From: Fragum whitleyi
Taxonomy: Eukaryota > Mollusca > Bivalvia > Cardiida > Cardiidae
DNA length: 64,000 nucleotides
Direction of reading: 5' to 3'
Assembly (NCBI GenBank): GCA_948146395.1
Contig: OX411555.1
Span: 59,706,187 to 59,770,186, forward strand
Below the pieces are notes generated by a model. That model had not been told where the DNA came from, ran no database searches, and saw only the letters and a program-made list of their open reading frames with translations. How positions within the stretch are numbered: position 1 is the first letter of the stretch; every line of letters begins with the position of its first letter. Position numbers and translations under genes: made by a program. Positions 1-11,166 of the stretch are shown one piece after another.

Positions 1-1390
1 AATAATCTAAATTTCGACTTGACTGTTTGTAATGAAAAAAATCTCGTAAAAGTTTAGGGTCAAGTAGTGTGAAAAACGGACAGAGGTCAAATCTTGGGCA
101 AATCGTGTAGGCACTTTTTACGTCATATATTTGATAAATCAATCAGAAAAAATTGTCGAATTCGTTTGTTTGAATATATTTTAGATAGTAAACTTGAATG
201 AGCAATTTAGGGCCACTATGGTCCTTTTGTATAGACTATCACCTTGTCGTTTGCTACATCATACGAAATGGTCATCAATGGATATTCAATGAGCTCAAAT
301 ATGATAGCTTTTTACAAACAACAGCTATCGGTTGCAAATTCTCTGGCTGAAATTCTTCTAAGTAAGCCTCATTTACGGCTAAAACAAATCGGTGAAAGAC
401 TCCGGTTGCAATGGCAACCAAAGTGAAATTAATTCCTCCGTTGACATGGAAGGCCTACCATAACGAAATTCTGCATGGGCAATCAAAGTTGCATTTGTAT
501 GAAAGATAATTGTGAAACAAGATATTTTAAAAATTGCCAGGTAAGAGATCCGAATTTAAGCTCTACTGTTCGTAGAAAAGGGAGCTTTTCCGGTAAGCAG
601 GACGTTGGCGTAATGCTTTGGTTATGCCTTTACTTGCAACTGTTCATGTTTCTTCCTTTTAGTTGCTATATAGATCTACTGTGTTTGCGTGGTTTTTATC
701 CGCCTGTACGTGAACAAATCTCGTCTACACGATAAAAGTTGTGGACCTGTAATAGTTACGCAACGTTTCGGAAATAATGAACTCTAACAGTGTCAACCAA
801 GGTTTCCTAAAGAGCATATAGAGTTGCCTCTGTGATTGTGTGGGTCCCAGTCTTATCCGGAGCATAACTTCTAATTTATGGATAATTCCGAAGTAACGAG
901 ACACAGTTTTTTCTTTGGTGAGCACTATTGTCTGGCGAAGAGTTTGTACGGATACACCAAAGACTACGACTGAAGGTCTTATGGGTCATGGGTACAAACC
1001 AAGTCTGTGACAAATAGATTGATTGAATAGGTCAAAAGCCCCTTTGACTGTATTAGATTCCTAATATACATTAAACAGTAGATTGTATTTCACTAATTAC
1101 AAATAATATCATATAATCCGCCCCTCCAACCGCTCGTCCCACATTGCTCTACGATTTGTTGGAATAAATATGGAAAAGAATCTTCTTTTTGCTGTTAAGT
1201 ATTTAGACAAATATGATCAGATACAAGATACGCACGCTTTCAATTCCATTTTTATTGGGGAAAGCTAATCTATGATGACAACCCTCATTTTGGACCTTCA
1301 CCCATGAAGGTATGCTGACAATATCATATTCAATATAAATTATTGCTAATATAGAATAAAAGTATTTAACTGCGAGCCTAGGGTTAGATT
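1..1390. other. Stretch without a recognised gene
   Basis: No exon, RNA gene or complete mobile element could be supported here. Short open frames, such as 86 codons at 475-735, have no recognisable domain. Bases about 741-830 resemble one arm of the foldback repeat seen at 36449-36592 (shared words GGACCTGTAA and GTGTCAACCAAGGTTTCC), so part of the stretch is old repeat debris. Confidence 0.5.
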
Positions 1391-1395
1391 TTTAT

Positions 1396-1945
1396 TCCCC
1401 CCACCTACGAAGTAGAGGGGGGTATATTGGTTTCACCATGTCTGTCTGTCTGTCCATCCGTCCGTCAATCTGTCCGTCTTTACGGCCGTCCGTCCATAGA
1501 CCTTTTCGTTTCCGGACTCTAACTCAAGAACCAAGAGACCTACAGTCATGAAACTTTATACAAATGTCGCTGATGACCCAAGGAAGTGCCCTATTGTTTT
1601 TGGGTCATGTAGGTCAAAGGTCAAGGTCACAGTCAGCCTTTGTTCAATTTTAATTTCCGGACTCCAAATTGAGAACCAAGCGATCTACAATCATGACACT
1701 TTATGCAAATGTTTATGACTCATGGAAGTGCCCTATTGTTTTTGGGTCACATAGGTCACAGTAAATGTTTCTTTAATTTTCATTTTCTGACTCTAATTCA
1801 AGAACCAAGCGGCCTACAGTTATGAAGATTCATGCAAATGCTGCATATGACCTCAATATTAGTTACAAACACATCCTGCACTTATAGCACTTGAATTTTG
1901 ACAAAGTGCTTGTGGGGGGTATAAGTCCGCTCTGCGACAGTTCTA
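1396..1945. repeat. Tandem-cored bivalve repeat with GTCT/GTCC tract
   Basis: The element opens with a CCCCCC...GGGGGG fold around 1396-1423. A (GTCT/GTCC)n tract follows at 1438-1495, then about three degenerate copies of a ~130-bp unit sharing 'aagaaccaag' and 'gtgccctattgtttttgggt'. It closes near a G-rich word at 1915-1920. This layout is common in bivalve genomes and resembles the pearl-type non-autonomous elements described in oysters; that class assignment is inference. Confidence 0.65.
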
Positions 1946-2005
1946 GTTTAGTTAATGGTGCACTATTAGTTAAGATCCTACGTTGACTGAGGTCGATAAA
2001 TAATC

Positions 2006-5000
2006 TCATTCGACTTCGAATTTCATAGTAACAACGCTTTCCTCATGCACGTCTATTCCCGCCACTATCTGGTCTCCACTTACCACAGGGCCTTGCCCGG
2101 CTGGGGAACCAGTCAATATGACGTCACCAGGTTCCAACCGGAAATACTGACTCGCGTAACTTATCACTTCCGGTACACTAAAGATCATGTCGTCAGTACT
2201 GCTATCTTGTGTTATTTTATCATTTAATTTCAACCACAGACGAACATTTGATGTGTCAGGAATTTTATCTTTTGGAACGAATTGACTTACTGGACAGGCG
2301 GTATCGAACCCTTTTGCTAGACCCCATGGCTGACCGAGATCACGTGAAACTCGAGCAAAGTCCCAGGCTGTCATGTCCAAACACAAAGTATAGCCAGCAA
2401 CAATTTCCATAGCACGCTCTTCTGGGATATTTTTTGCTTCTTGTCCAATAACGACTCCCAGCTCTACTTCATAATGCAAGTCTTCACATTTTGGTGGTAT
2501 CTACAAATAAATCAAACTTTTTAATGATTTGGAAAGGAGACAAAATATCTTACTTTAGCTTTCTAGATAGTTTTTTCCTAGAAAATCTCAAGCATTTTTC
2601 TAAATTCTTTACCATTTCGTTTTTCAACATGAAAGAAATTGAAATTTGAATTCTTTGATAGCTTGAAATTTCTTTCTCAAGGCTAAACTTTGCTTGCTGA
2701 TACAGTTTGTTACATCGTGAAATTGACATTCACCTCAATCAAAACCTTTCTAAATCGCTCACTCAGCGCCTTATTCATTCATTCCAAACACTCAATCAAA
2801 CCATCCGAAGACGCTCAAACCCATTGAAAAATATGGAACCAACAACGTCATTCAAAATTAATTTGGATAGAGAAAAATCGCGATTTCCTTGACACAATTC
2901 AAATTGTTAGCGTCTCAAGGGTTTTTGAAGAGATAGGAAACTATGTATAGAACTTGTGTTTACATTTTTTAGTAAAAGGAGGTAATCATAATCGCAAATT
3001 TTGTTCATCCTGAACAAAATTTGCGAAATAGGATTACCTCCCATTATTATTATAATTTCCCTGTAATACCTGAATTTTCTCCCCTTCTTTGATATACGCG
3101 GTTGTCGGTTTGAAAAACACCACAGGTATTGTTGGTATCGGGGCTCCTTGTTGTTTTACCAAACTCCTGTGATCACCGAAAATAATTGAATCATACTTTA
3201 GCAAAGGCTTTAGGCATTAGGTAAGTTGGCGTAAATAATCTGGCACTGTTTAGTAAATAAAGCTCTACGAGTAATCTTAAGAAAGACACCGTTGAATACC
3301 ATGGTACGCTAAATGGCGATACCTTTAGAATATGACCATAACATATGATGCCTACTTCAATTAAAATTTAAATTCTATAAAATTCACAGCACTTGACTAA
3401 AAGAATTTAGTCTGTTAATAAAAAACACTTCAAAACTTCAGGTTTTTTTTTTTGTTGTTGTTGTTGTAGTTGTTGTTGTTGTTGTTTTTTACTCGAGGAT
3501 AACACGATAGAGGGTCGAATGACTCTTATTTCCATCGTGGTCCTTACTCATTCCAGTTCTTATCCTACACATTGAGAGAGAGGCAATGGGTTCTAACCAC
3601 TGCTACCCACTTTTACAGCTGGGTGGACTGGGGCCCCGTCTGTAAAGTGTCCTGCCCAAATACAATACCCGCCTCCGGTGGGGCTCGAATCCCCAACCAC
3701 CAGGTTACGAGTCGAGCGCGCTAACCACCCGGCCAACGAGCCAGACGACGATACCGATAATCAATGCATGTAATTATACTATTGGACAATAGTCTTGTCC
3801 GGTTTCGCAAATATAGAAATTAGCCCATATCTTTTTTATGAGGATTTAAACATGAATGATTGTATAATTATTGCAAAGAAGACGGTTAAGCCTTCTAATC
3901 TACGGTGGTTTTATAAACTTTTGATCTACGGTCTAAGAATAAAATGACGTAATAACAAACACGTTAGATTGTCAAATTACGACTCAGTCTAATCCTAGTG
4001 TGGGCAAAATGAACAAAAATCATGCATACTTGTACACAGTATCTATCTTAATGACATCACGCATAGATTTTTCTTAAAAAAAATGAAAGGGTTCGACATA
4101 AAGGAATGAACGGGTTTCAACTGTTTTGGCTTGCGTCGTAAAAAACGCGACCCGATTCCTAACTTTCAGAAAAAAGGGTCATGCTTGATAAGCAACGCCC
4201 AACTAGTTAAATGCGTGTTTCGTTAATCCAAAAAGGGCAGCAAACGTCCTCATTACTTGATATCCAACAATATACCCACAACAAATAAAACGTCTACTAA
4301 AATGAAAATAACGTGTCTGAAAGGCAACCGATTTTGTTCCATTTTTTTTTACTGTTTTCCTATTGGATTATCAATTTGGAAAGACTCTCGTGCAAAACTT
4401 TACTATGCTATGTCGTGTGCAGCGTGGAAAAAGTCAAAACGCCATCATCGTCGTTGGGACTAAATCAACGTCATTTGTTATCCAATTCCGGTGATAACGG
4501 TCCCTATGTTTTAATAGCCATATTTTACAAAACATCATCTTTCAAACCAAAAGCTATATCGAACAAAACAAAACAGGTCAGAACTTTTGTCCTTTAGTAT
4601 ATTTTGTACAGTTAACAACAGCGTGCATTGAAAAAAAAATGATAATTTTGGAATGATTTCGGATTGATATTGATTGAGTATATGGAGCGAGTTTTGAATG
4701 AAATTAAAGGGAGATAAAACATCATCGTTAATTTCGTCCAAGTAAGACGAAATCGGGAATAATGTGTTACCTCCCTTTAAAAAATCTGCGTTCCTCAAAA
4801 TGTTTGTGTCTTCACGTACTTATCATATAAATAGAGGATATTGAATGAGTGGTCATGGAATACTGAATTTATTAAACGAGTCATCTATAAACAGAAAAAA
4901 AGGAGGCTGTGCCGAGTTTTTTCCTGTTTAAGATGTCGAGTTTAATAAATTCTGCATTTTATAAGCACAAATTTTATATACTATTCATGATATGACCCGA

Positions 5001-5560
5001 ATCTTTTCGAAAAATCGTCAAAATTCTTGAAATTCAACATTTCAATTTTCCGCGAAACTTATAACGCCGTTTCAAAATAACGTTACAAAACATAGATTAT
5101 GACGTCATTTTTGTGGTTACAATATAGCGCTGCTATTCGCTCAACTCATTTGCATAGTAATTCCACTAGTGAAATAACATAATAACAGCCGTGTAATATC
5201 AAAAATATTCAACGGGATTTTTTCATTCCGGCGACGTCGGTCATATTATAAAATGAAAAATTGATCGTTTGGTTTGTTTTTTTTTTTTTTTTTTCGAATT
5301 AATTTTTAATATTTCGGAGTGTTTTCTGAGTGATTTGCGTGAGTGTTTGGATTGAATGGAGCAATAAATGAGCGATTTAGAATGATTTGATCGAGGTGTA
5401 TGTCAATTTCACGATGTTACTTACTGTAAAAATTACCTTGGAAAATGACAAAGCAGATACCGTCTTTAGGAAATGGTGATTAAAAAGCGATAACAAACCT
5501 ATAATTCCGCCCTACACATAGAATCTTTTTACCATTCTGTACAAAATTGGTGACATCCAT
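2006..5560 (-). CDS. FAHD1: FAHD1-like acylpyruvase / oxaloacetate decarboxylase, three exons
   Basis: The exons are 5499-5560, 3070-3166 and 2006-2500. They join in frame (62 + 97 + 495 nt, TGA stop) to about 217 aa, close to human FAHD1 length. Introns are 3167-5498 and 2501-3069, with GT donors (5498-5497, 3069-3068) and AG acceptors (3168-3167, 2502-2501). Residues 12-20 (KKILCVGRNY), the FKPTTAY segment in exon 2, HYEVELGVVIG, LCLDMTAWD, LAKGFDTACPVS and ILTGSPAG are FAH-family hallmarks closest to FAHD1. Glu64, Glu66 and Asp95 align with the human Mg-binding Glu71, Glu73 and Asp102, and Lys116 with Lys123. The family cleaves acylpyruvates and decarboxylates oxaloacetate, usually in mitochondria. 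The oddity is that human lid residues His30 and Glu33 align with Leu23 and Gln26, so activity may be altered. The start is the ATG at 5560; an upstream in-frame extension to about 5665 is possible but has no FAHD1 counterpart. Confidence 0.9.
2695..3052 (+). mobile_element. TA-type MITE (family R1) in FAHD1 intron 2
   Basis: It starts with TA-CAGTTTGTTACATCGTG and runs into a palindrome at about 2980-3045 (GGAGGTAATC...GATTACCTCC around GCAAATTTTG/CAAAATTTGC). The same sequence in opposite orientation is the complete element at 23290-23725. The opposite terminus is not clear, so this copy may be truncated. It fills most of the 569-bp intron. Confidence 0.6.
3441..3743 (-). mobile_element. tRNA-derived SINE, near full length
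   Basis: Read on the minus strand it begins with a tRNA-like head: A-box-like TGGCCGGGTGGTTAGCG and B-box-like GATTCGAGCCCC, near 3735 and 3675. A body with the word GGACACTTTACAGACGGGG follows, and it ends in an (AAC)n tail (the (GTT)n at 3450-3487). Fragments of the same family lie at 18019-18200, 30775-30905 and 31440-31570. It sits in intron 1 of the FAHD1-like gene. Confidence 0.75.
4703..4780. repeat. Short palindromic MITE-like repeat
   Basis: TTAAAGGGAGATAA at the left is answered by TTACCTCCCTTTAA at the right. An inner fold (TTTCGTCC...GACGAAAT) makes the whole 78 bp self-complementary. It lies within intron 1 of the FAHD1-like gene. Confidence 0.55.
4818..5258 (+). mobile_element. 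Dispersed non-autonomous element, copy 1 (family M1)
   Basis: This ~440-bp block is repeated at 11167-11560 with roughly 80% identity by eye. Both begin with AAATAGAGGAT and end near CGGTCATATTATA or AGGTCATATTATA. It has no coding capacity. Both copies carry TGACGTCA-like words (here ATTATGACGTCATTTTTG) and an ATTTGCAT octamer-like word. It lies in intron 1 of the FAHD1-like gene, close to its first exon. Confidence 0.6.
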
Positions 5561-5897
5561 CTTAATCTTCAACAACGAAAGGATCATTAAATAGGTCGAG
5601 AGATAACAACTAGATACATTCATACACACGACTTGATCTTTTGCATATAGTTGGTGTTCGACCAAAATGTCTTATATACAGCTTTTTTTCTCTTTTATTT
5701 TTTTGGATATTCTGGTCTCGAAACGATAAGTTTTATGCTTCAATGGCATTTTTGAAAGTTTCGAAATTATAGAATTTGCCACAAAGTTTACTATGCATAT
5801 TCATTTAAACGAGACCTCTAATGTCGACACTATTGTAATAGATCTACATGTATGATCTTCATTACAACCGCGGAGAAAATACATGGAAAAGAAATCT
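5561..5897. other. Upstream flank of the FAHD1-like gene
   Basis: This is the expected promoter side of the minus-strand gene. I see no convincing TATA or initiator element. The frame upstream of the ATG stays open to about 5665, so the 5' end of the transcript cannot be fixed from sequence. Confidence 0.35.
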
Positions 5898-5958
5898 ATG
5901 GCTCAGCGCGAAAAAGTTGTAACTGCCAATATGTTTCAACTGTTTCGCGCTGAGCCAT
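5898..5958. repeat. Perfect 16-bp inverted repeat (hairpin)
   Basis: ATGGCTCAGCGCGAAA at 5898-5913 is exactly complemented at 5943-5958, with a 29-base loop. It abuts the (GTAT)n array and is probably a small foldback element. Confidence 0.7.
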
Positions 5959-5968
5959 CGATATGAGC

Positions 5969-6135
5969 CTGTGTATGTATGTATGTATGTATGTATGTAT
6001 GTATGTATGTATGTATGTATGTATGTATGTATGTATGTATGTATGTATGTATGTATGTATGTATGTATGTATGTATGTATGTATGTATGTATGTATGTAT
6101 GTATGTATGTATGTATGTACGTATGTACGTACGTA

Positions 6136-6166
<31 letters not shown>

Positions 6167-6281
6167 ATGTATGTATGTATGTATGTATGTATGTATGTAT
6201 GTATGTATGTATGTATGTATGTATGTATGTATGTATGTATGTATGTATGTATGTATGTATGTATGTATGTATGTATGTATG
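5969..6281. repeat. (GTAT)n microsatellite
   Basis: About 310 bp of GTAT repeats with a short interruption (GTACGTACGTATGTGTGTGT) near 6117-6150. All four overlapping long reading frames here are repeat translations, not genes. Confidence 0.97.
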
Positions 6282-6329
6282 AACGTACAAACATACGTTC
6301 ATACGTGCGTGCGTGCCTGTTAGGGTGTG

Positions 6330-7170
6330 AATATGAAGGTAGGTAGTTAGGTATGTAGGTAGTTAGGTAGTTTAGGTAGTTAGGTGGGTAAGGTAGGTAG
6401 GAAGGAAGTGGGGTAGGTAGGTAGGTAGGTAGGAAGGTAGAAAAGGGTAGGCAGGTAGGTAGGTAGGTAGGTAGAAAAGGTTAGTCAGGTAGGTAGTAAG
6501 GTAGGAAGAAAGGTAGGTTAGGTAGGTAGGTAGGTAGGTGGGTAGGTAGGTAGGTAGGCAAGCAGGTAGGTAGGTAGATAGTAAGGTAGGAAGTAAAGTA
6601 GGTAGTAAGGTAGGTAGGTAGGTAGACAGATAGGCTGGTATGTAGGTAGGTAAGTAGGTAGGTATTTAGGTAGGCAGGGAGGAACTAGGTAGGTTTGTAG
6701 GTTGGTAGGTAGTTAGGTAAGTAGGTATGTTAGGTAAGTAGGTAGGTAGGCAGGTAGACACGTGAATGGGTAGGTAGGTAGGTAGGTAGACAGGCCGATA
6801 GATAGGTTGATAGGTAGGCAGGTAGGTAGGTAAGTAGGTTAGGTAAGTAGGTAGGTAGGCAGGCCGGTAGGTAGATAGGTATAAGGCGGGCCGGTAGGCA
6901 GGCAGATACGTAGGTAGGTAGGTAGGTAGGTAGAAAGGTAGGAAGGTAATCGGGTAGGTAGGTAGGTAGGTAGGTAGGTAGGTAGGTAGGTAGGTAGGTA
7001 GGTAGGTAGGTAGGTAGGTAGGTAGGTAGGTAGGTAGGTAGGTAGGTAGGTAGGTAGGTAGGTAGGTAGGTAGGTAGGTAGGTAGGTAGGTAGGTAGGTA
7101 GGTAGGTAGGTAGGTTAGGTAAGTAGGTAAGTAGGCAGGTGGATAAGAAGGTAGGTAGGTAGGTGGGAAT
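6330..7170. repeat. (GGTA)n array, degenerate then pure
   Basis: About 840 bp of GGTA/TAGG repeats. The left two thirds are heavily mutated (GGAAGGTAG, CAGGTAGG variants). The block 6954-7113 is almost pure. The gradient suggests recent expansion at the right-hand end. Confidence 0.95.
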
Positions 7171-7394
7171 GGAATTATGGATTGACTGACAGTTTGGTGG
7201 ATGGATCAAACGATCGATCGAATGAAAAACCAATAATCGATTGATGGATCGATTGATCGATAAGTTCTTCCTTTACTTATTTCGCCTGAGAGTCTGTTTA
7301 TTTGCCGTGAGTGAAATCGGTAAATAAGGGATGATCGGCGAATTCCTCTAACTTGCATTAAGATTGAACTGTTTACTGGGGACTTATTGCTTAT

Positions 7395-7465
7395 TGCTTA
7401 ACTCAGACCTGTGGTGTAGAGGTTAAGATATCCGCCTTCTAATTGAGAGTTCAAACCGAAGGGGA
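7395..7465 (+). repeat. tRNA-like relic, probably SINE head
   Basis: GTGGTGTAGAGGTTAAGA resembles an A box and GAGAGTTCAAACC a B box, at tRNA-like spacing. I cannot close a proper cloverleaf, so this is called a tRNA-derived repeat and not a tRNA gene. The surrounding 7200-7750 shows no other recognisable feature. Confidence 0.4.
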
Positions 7466-7758
7466 AGTTTATTTTACTGGCTCGAATTTTCTATTTTTTC
7501 TGTTTTACCATCACATTTAGGATAAAGAATTATCTTTAAGAAGGGAATTTATCCGTTTTCTTGAGATTGCAAACACATTTTTTTAAAAAAAAGTATGGTT
7601 CTGTCGATCGCGGTTACACTTTCGTTTTGTGGCGGTGTTGTAGGGCCTTCATTGTGTTGGGGACGGCTCCGAAACTAGGCTAAATGGGAAAAATTTATCA
7701 TAAACTAGAAAAATATACTTTCATCGTGATTTCAGACAAACTTTTGCAGTGTATAATA

Positions 7759-8153
7759 TAGAGGATAATCGTTTGTTTCAGTGTAAGATCGATTTATATT
7801 TCATTGAGTGAACAACAAACGCTATATTTTCACGAGTGGCAACGCCACGATTGAAAATATAGCTTTTGTTGTTCACGAAAAACAAACGATTATTCTATTT
7901 CTTTAATGCAAAAATGAGACAAAATGTGAAATTTCTAGGACACATTTCCGTAAAGCGCGTCATTTTGCGCGTGATTGCTATGCAACGTTCATTGTGACGT
8001 CACTTATTTAGCTCCGCATATATAACGGCAGATGGGATGAAATGCACAAAAGCAGGGTATAAGTTTTTGATAATTTCACTGCCTTTGCAGTGAGATTATC
8101 AGGTGATAATCTACCGTTATTTCTCGATAAACCACCGAAAAGCATTAAAGAAA
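7759..8153 (-). mobile_element. Non-autonomous element of family M2 (old copy)
   Basis: The same ~400-bp sequence occurs in plus orientation at 18972-19387 and 27054-27475, and in units B and C. One end is TTTCTTTAATGCTTTTCGG. The other is a foldback in which TATAGAGGATAATCGTTTG pairs with CAAACGATTATTC, enclosing CTATATTTTCA...TGAAAATATAG. No coding potential. Confidence 0.7.
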
Positions 8154-8344
8154 TACTTTTATTTTTTGGTATAATTCTTAAAGCTTCTTTGCATCTTAGA
8201 TGTCGCGAAATTATACAGTTGAAACTGACACTTGAATGATTAGACGTAAGGTATTTCCTTGGTGTTAGCTCGTATTGTTTTGGGGAACAGAATAGAATTA
8301 CCATTACAAAAACGATATAGAAAAATTGTATCAATGAGGAAAAT

Positions 8345-8422
8345 AAGCGCGTCGGGGATTCGAACTCAAGGTGCTTGATTGGAAGCGATACAACTAACCT
8401 GCTGAGCTAACGACTCTTATAA
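8345..8422 (-). repeat. tRNA-like SINE fragment
   Basis: On the minus strand TAGCTCAGCAGGTTAG (A-box-like) is followed by GAGTTCGAATCCCC (B-box-like). The D and T stems do not pair well, so a functional tRNA is not supported. Confidence 0.45.
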
Positions 8423-8439
8423 TCGTCCACTGGTTAAAT

Positions 8440-8900
8440 TGTGTATTAATAAACATGTTGCTCACGGTAAGACACAATCGGGAACCTTCGGTGAATCTAC
8501 GAAATAGACCATGGGAATAATACGGGCACAACCGTGAAAGCGCGTCATTTCGTACGTGGATTTTTTATGACGTCACAATCATAACGATCCCGCTAAGGAT
8601 GGCGTTGCATAAAACAAAATCGATGTTAGAATAAAAGTGGGGATATTGTAATTTGTTTTGTCAACAATTTATAATATGCCTACAAAATGTTCTCCGCAAA
8701 CAAGCGGAAAGAATTGAACAAATGTGATATTTTTTGAATAGTATTAAATAACTAAATTACCACCAGAAACTGAATTACCTAAAACTTGACCCAAAATTAC
8801 TACACATACGTCCGAGGTACTTTCCAGTTTAGGTAGCAAATATCTCCAAATGTGAAAAGTTTTTCTGTTGTTCTTCGATATCCCAGTACACTACTAGTCA
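8440..8900 (+). repeat. Old duplicated block, uninterrupted copy
   Basis: This block matches 9280-9458 plus 10658-10890. Shared words include ATCCCGCTAAGGATGG and ACGTCCGAGGTACTTTCCA. The second copy is split by the element at 9459-10657, so this copy approximates its pre-insertion state. Confidence 0.6.
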
Positions 8901-9458
8901 CGAAGGAAAAAGGTGAAGATACATTTGTAGATAAAAATTACCGGATTTCTTAAACTGAAAGCTTTTCCACAATGTCTTATTTAGTAAATGTTATCTCCCT
9001 CCGCCATAAAAGTTTATGTCATACGCAGATATGTAATTAAAACGAATATCTTGAAGAACAAAATTAAGCACAAAAAAACACATGTACCTGGACAATGTAT
9101 AGGAGACGCACGTTACTATCCGAGAATAGCTGCCATCTTCGGCCAATCTCGGCGAACATATGGTTTTCGGAAACAAAATATGTTATAATTCAAGGATTAT
9201 GTCTTATTTGCTTGGTCCATCACTTCATATTCACAAGTATTTGTTAGGATATTGAAAACTATTCAAACCAGGATGATTATTCCTCATTGTCAATCAGGAA
9301 CCCTCAGCGATTCTACGGAATAGACCTCGGGAAAAATAAGGTCGCAGCCATGAAAACGCGTCATTTTGCACATGGGTTTGCATGACGTCAAAAACATCAA
9401 CTATCCCGCTAAGGATGGCCTTGCCTAAAGCAAAATCAAAAGTGGGCACATTATAATT

Positions 9459-10657
9459 AGTCCCCTACCGGCGAAAGCCGAAGGGGACTATAGATTTGCG
9501 CTCTGTCCGTCCGTCCGTCCTTCCGTCCGTCCGTCCGTCTGTCTGTCAGTCCGGATTTCAGTTTTCCGGACTTTTTTTCTTAACCCTTGGAGATATTTAG
9601 CTGATTTTTGGTATGTGAGCCCGCATCAATGAGTTACAGAACGAGTTTGAGTTTGGTTCCGGTCCATTGATTTTTGTGTAAGATACGGATACTGGACTTA
9701 GAAATTACCAGGAAATTTCAGTTTTCCTGACTTTTTTTCTTAACCCTTGGAGATATTCAGCTGATTTTTGGTATATGCGTCCACATCAATGAGATACAGA
9801 ACAAGTTTGAGTTTGGTTCCGGTCCATTGATTTTTGTGGAAGATACGGATGCTGGACTTAGAAAATTACCAGGAAATTTCAGTTTTCCTGACTTTTTTTC
9901 TTAACCCTTGGAGATATTCAGCTGATTTTTGGTATGTGAGTCAACATCAATGAGTTACAGAACGAGTTTGAGTTTGGTTTTGGTCTAATAATTTTTGTGG
10001 AAGATACGGATGCTGGACTTAGAAAATATCAGGAAATTTCAGTTTTCTGGACTTTTTTTCTTAACCCTTGGAGATATTGAGTTGATTTTTGGTATGTGAG
10101 TCCGCATCAATGAGATACAGAACGAGTTTGAGTTTGGTTCTGGTCCATTGATTTTTGTGGAAGATACGGATGCTGGACTTAGAAAATATCAGGAAATTTC
10201 AGTTTTCCTGACTTTTTTTCTTAACCCTTGGAGATATTCAGCTGATTTTTGGTATGTGAGTCCGCATCAATGAGTTACAGAACGAGTTTGAGTTTGGTTT
10301 TGGTCCATTGATTTTTGTGGAAGATACGGATGCTGGACTTAGAAAATATCAGGAAATTCAGTTTTCTGGACTTTTTTTCTTAATCCTTAGAGATATTGAG
10401 TTGATTTTTGGTATGTGAGTCCGCATCAATGAGTTACAGATCAAGTTTGAATTTGGTTCCGGTCCATTGATTTTTGTGGAAGATACGGATGCTTAACTTA
10501 TAAAAATACCAGGAAATTTCCAGATTTTTTTTATCCTCAGAGATATTGAGCTGATACATAAAATCTGATACAACCAATATTTTGGAGAGGTAGTTATACC
10601 TTTACCACCAAAAAAGATACTGCTCTTGGGATATATTTATAAATCCGGTAGGGGACT
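9459..10657. mobile_element. Tandem-cored element with AGTCCCCTACCGG inverted ends
   Basis: The left end AGTCCCCTACCGG is mirrored by CCGGTAGGGGACT at the right end. A (GTCC)n tract at 9508-9545 leads into about six copies of a ~160-bp unit, starting near 9555, 9714, 9874, 10034, 10195 and 10353, each with 'cttggagatatt', 'gatttttggtatgtgagtcc' and 'gaagatacggatgctggact'. A truncated seventh copy ends the array. There is no coding potential. It resembles oyster pearl-type or Helitron-like non-autonomous elements. Confidence 0.75.
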
Positions 10658-10914
10658 TGATATTGCCATGCAATACTTCCAAATGCTTGTTTGATAATAA
10701 AACGTAGTTTTTTACTGCGCAATAGTCATTAAATTATAATATGAACATAAGATGTCCAAAGACGTTCGGAACGCATTAACAAAATGTTTTTCTTCAAGCG
10801 TATTGATGACCAAAGTATCGCCGGAAACCGAATTACCTAAAAATTGACCCAAAGTTACTACACTTACGTCCGAGGTACTTTCCACTTTACGGAAAAGTCC
10901 GAGCGATGTTCCGA

Positions 10915-11160
10915 ATGCCTGATTGTAATACTGGCCATACTACACATGTGCGTAATTGTTCCTTTAGACCAAACTGTACATGTTTTTTATTGTTAGACAA
11001 GTACTGCTTTGTGTGATTGTTCCTTATGGTTAAACTAGACATAGTATAAATGTTTTTCATTGATAGACTAGATGCTTTTTAAATGTTCCTCATTGTTAGA
11101 CAAGACGCCAACCAAATGGTCTTCCTTACAATGGTCTTCCTTATATACTAACCGCATCTG
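10915..11160 (+). repeat. Minisatellite of ~35-45-bp units
   Basis: Irregular units share 'tgttcctcattgttagac' and 'aactgtacat'. The same minisatellite precedes each (CT)n tract further along, at 22050-22425, 36790-37470 and 51220-51870. It is part of the repeated cassette around the peptide exon. Confidence 0.6.
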
Positions 11161-11166
11161 TTAATA

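Noticed and set aside
475..735. 86-codon plus frame
   Set aside because: No domain, no splice context, and adjacent to repeat debris.
5862..6346. Long frames of Tyr-Val-Cys-Met or Ile-His-Thr-Tyr repeats on both strands
   Set aside because: Pure translations of the (GTAT)n microsatellite.
6730..7233. 167-codon Leu-Pro-Thr-Tyr frame
   Set aside because: Translation of the (GGTA)n array; open in several frames because of the repeat.
8345..8422. Possible tRNA gene
   Set aside because: A- and B-box-like words are present but the D and T stems do not pair; treated as a SINE fragment. The same applies to 7395-7465 and 13443-13500.
9555..10520. Regular ~160-bp repeats as a CRISPR-like array
   Set aside because: Units are directly adjacent with no variable spacers, in a eukaryotic genome; it is a tandem-cored element.
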